Positions 63,131 to 64,000 of a DNA stretch of 64,000 nucleotides are shown here, one piece after another (positions within the stretch are counted from its first letter, which is position 1; each line of letters starts with the position of its first letter). The stretch is from positions 42,457,501 through 42,521,500 of the forward strand of contig NC_134370.1 of NCBI RefSeq assembly GCF_035582795.1. The letters run 5' to 3'. Below the pieces are notes generated by a model. The model had not been told where the DNA came from, made no database searches, and saw only the letters and a list, made by a program, of their open reading frames with translations. Made by a program: the position numbers and the translations under genes. This stretch comes from Mycteria americana (taxonomy: Eukaryota; Chordata; Aves; Ciconiiformes; Ciconiidae).

Positions 63131-63604
63131 TGTAATCAATTCTTGTCTTTTTCACTATGATCAAGTCAAAGGACAAGTGGTTAGAGATTTTCTTTTCATA
63201 ATTTTATTTCTATTTAGGGAGTGAATGCAGTGTTGGCTCTTATTCAATTGATCAAAATCAACCTGCTATCCTCCCGCTGCCTCCTGGGTAGACTTTGACG
63301 GTTGTGTTAACAGGTGATGCAAACAGCATGGCAATGTTACAAAGCTCTCCCTCTCGGTCATACGCTTTCCTGTAATGCAGCTGGGAAGAGATAGGGGAGA
63401 AGTGGCTTGCACTGTGTCGTAACTGATATGACAAGTATCATCCTACATCCTTTGTGTATTGGTAAGAGAAGGTCTGGCTTGGGATCTGCAGTTTGTGCCA
63501 GTGCCTCTGGGGCTCTCGCTGTGCCCCTCCAAGCAGAGTCCAGTCCCAGCGCCTCTGGGACCCCTTTGGGCAGAAGGAGATGCTGTTGGATTCCCTTCGC
63601 CTCC
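63131..63604. other. Intergenic, unidentified
   Basis: No gene or clear repeat before the reverse CR1 fragment at the right edge. Confidence 0.45.
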
Positions 63605-63990
63605 TCATCTCCAGCTGAGCAAGTCCAGCTCCCCCAGCCTCTCCTGGCCTCCACCCCACCAATGCAGTAGCCCTGCACGGGACTCACTCCAGTTTGTTAC
63701 ATAGGTCTTGTACTGGGCACACCCTAAAAGTTCCAATATGCAGCTGTGGCTTCCCCAGTGCCTGCACTCTGGCCAGCGCAGCCTTCATCACTGCCAGGGT
63801 GCAGTCTTGGTAATCTTATTGTCCCCTGCAACTCCCACCTCTTTCTCCTGATGCTGATTTTTGTCTGGTGTGTTTCTTTTTACCCACTCTACCCACCTCG
63901 TACTGTGGCATGGGGTTTTTTTTCCTCCCAGGTGGAGGACTTCACATTTCTCTGCCTTGTGTGTCTTGCTGACATGAGAAACCTGTAGCT
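63605..63990 (-). mobile_element. CR1 fragment, reverse orientation
   Basis: Plus-strand text such as gagcaagtccagctccccc, ggactcactccagtttgtt, gcatggggttttttttcctc and caggtggaggacttcac is the reverse complement of CR1 RT and C-terminal coding sequence. Internal deletions are evident. It lies near the right edge and may continue beyond it. Confidence 0.7.
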
Positions 63991-64000
63991 ATTTACTGAA

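Noticed and set aside
53000-64000. Search for acid-lipase family genes expected beside RNLS
   Set aside because: No lipase motif such as GHSQG or matching exon was visible on either strand, so none is annotated.

Overview
The window looks like avian nuclear DNA. It has long AT-rich non-coding stretches, several CR1 LINE copies of the bird type with the characteristic CR1 3' end, several endogenous-retrovirus (ERV) LTRs whose wording I recognise from bird genomes, and no Alu or L1. A crocodilian or turtle source is not formally excluded. I saw no operons, CRISPR arrays or prokaryotic genes.

Only one protein-coding gene can be supported: RNLS (renalase), a FAD-dependent NAD(P)H oxidase, on the minus strand. 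Its start codon is at 52385-52383. Four exons are resolved at base level: 52385-52274, 52192-52087, 51029-50887 and 49666-49508. They join in phase to encode residues 1-173 of a protein that is about 340 residues in mammals. Everything from 49507 to the left edge is then the large intron 4. I could not find exon 5, so the C-terminal half of the protein lies beyond the window. A CpG island with GC boxes covers exons 1 and 2 and the presumed promoter. Just upstream are a 21-bp tandem duplication and about 470 bp of CA/TGCAC-rich repeat.

Layout: 1-49507 is RNLS intron 4, with ancient CR1 pieces near 4.6-4.9 kb and 10.9-11.3 kb, a fairly intact CR1 at 31.36-33.04 kb, a solo LTR at 43.82-44.28 kb, and scattered homopolymers and microsatellites. 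The RNLS 5' end and promoter occupy 49508-52530. From 52.5 to 64 kb is intergenic, repeat-rich DNA: the CA-rich tract, a reverse-oriented LTR remnant, a second CR1, a CR1 scrap, a 179-bp tandem satellite split by a composite LTR insertion of about 2.07 kb, another solo LTR, and two reverse-oriented CR1 fragments at the right edge.

The observations most worth a second look are the 81-bp, stop-free, frame-preserving RNLS intron 1 built mostly of a CGCCA pentanucleotide repeat, the promoter-adjacent CA-rich tract, and the 179-bp satellite with its nested LTR insertion. I found no convincing undescribed gene system.
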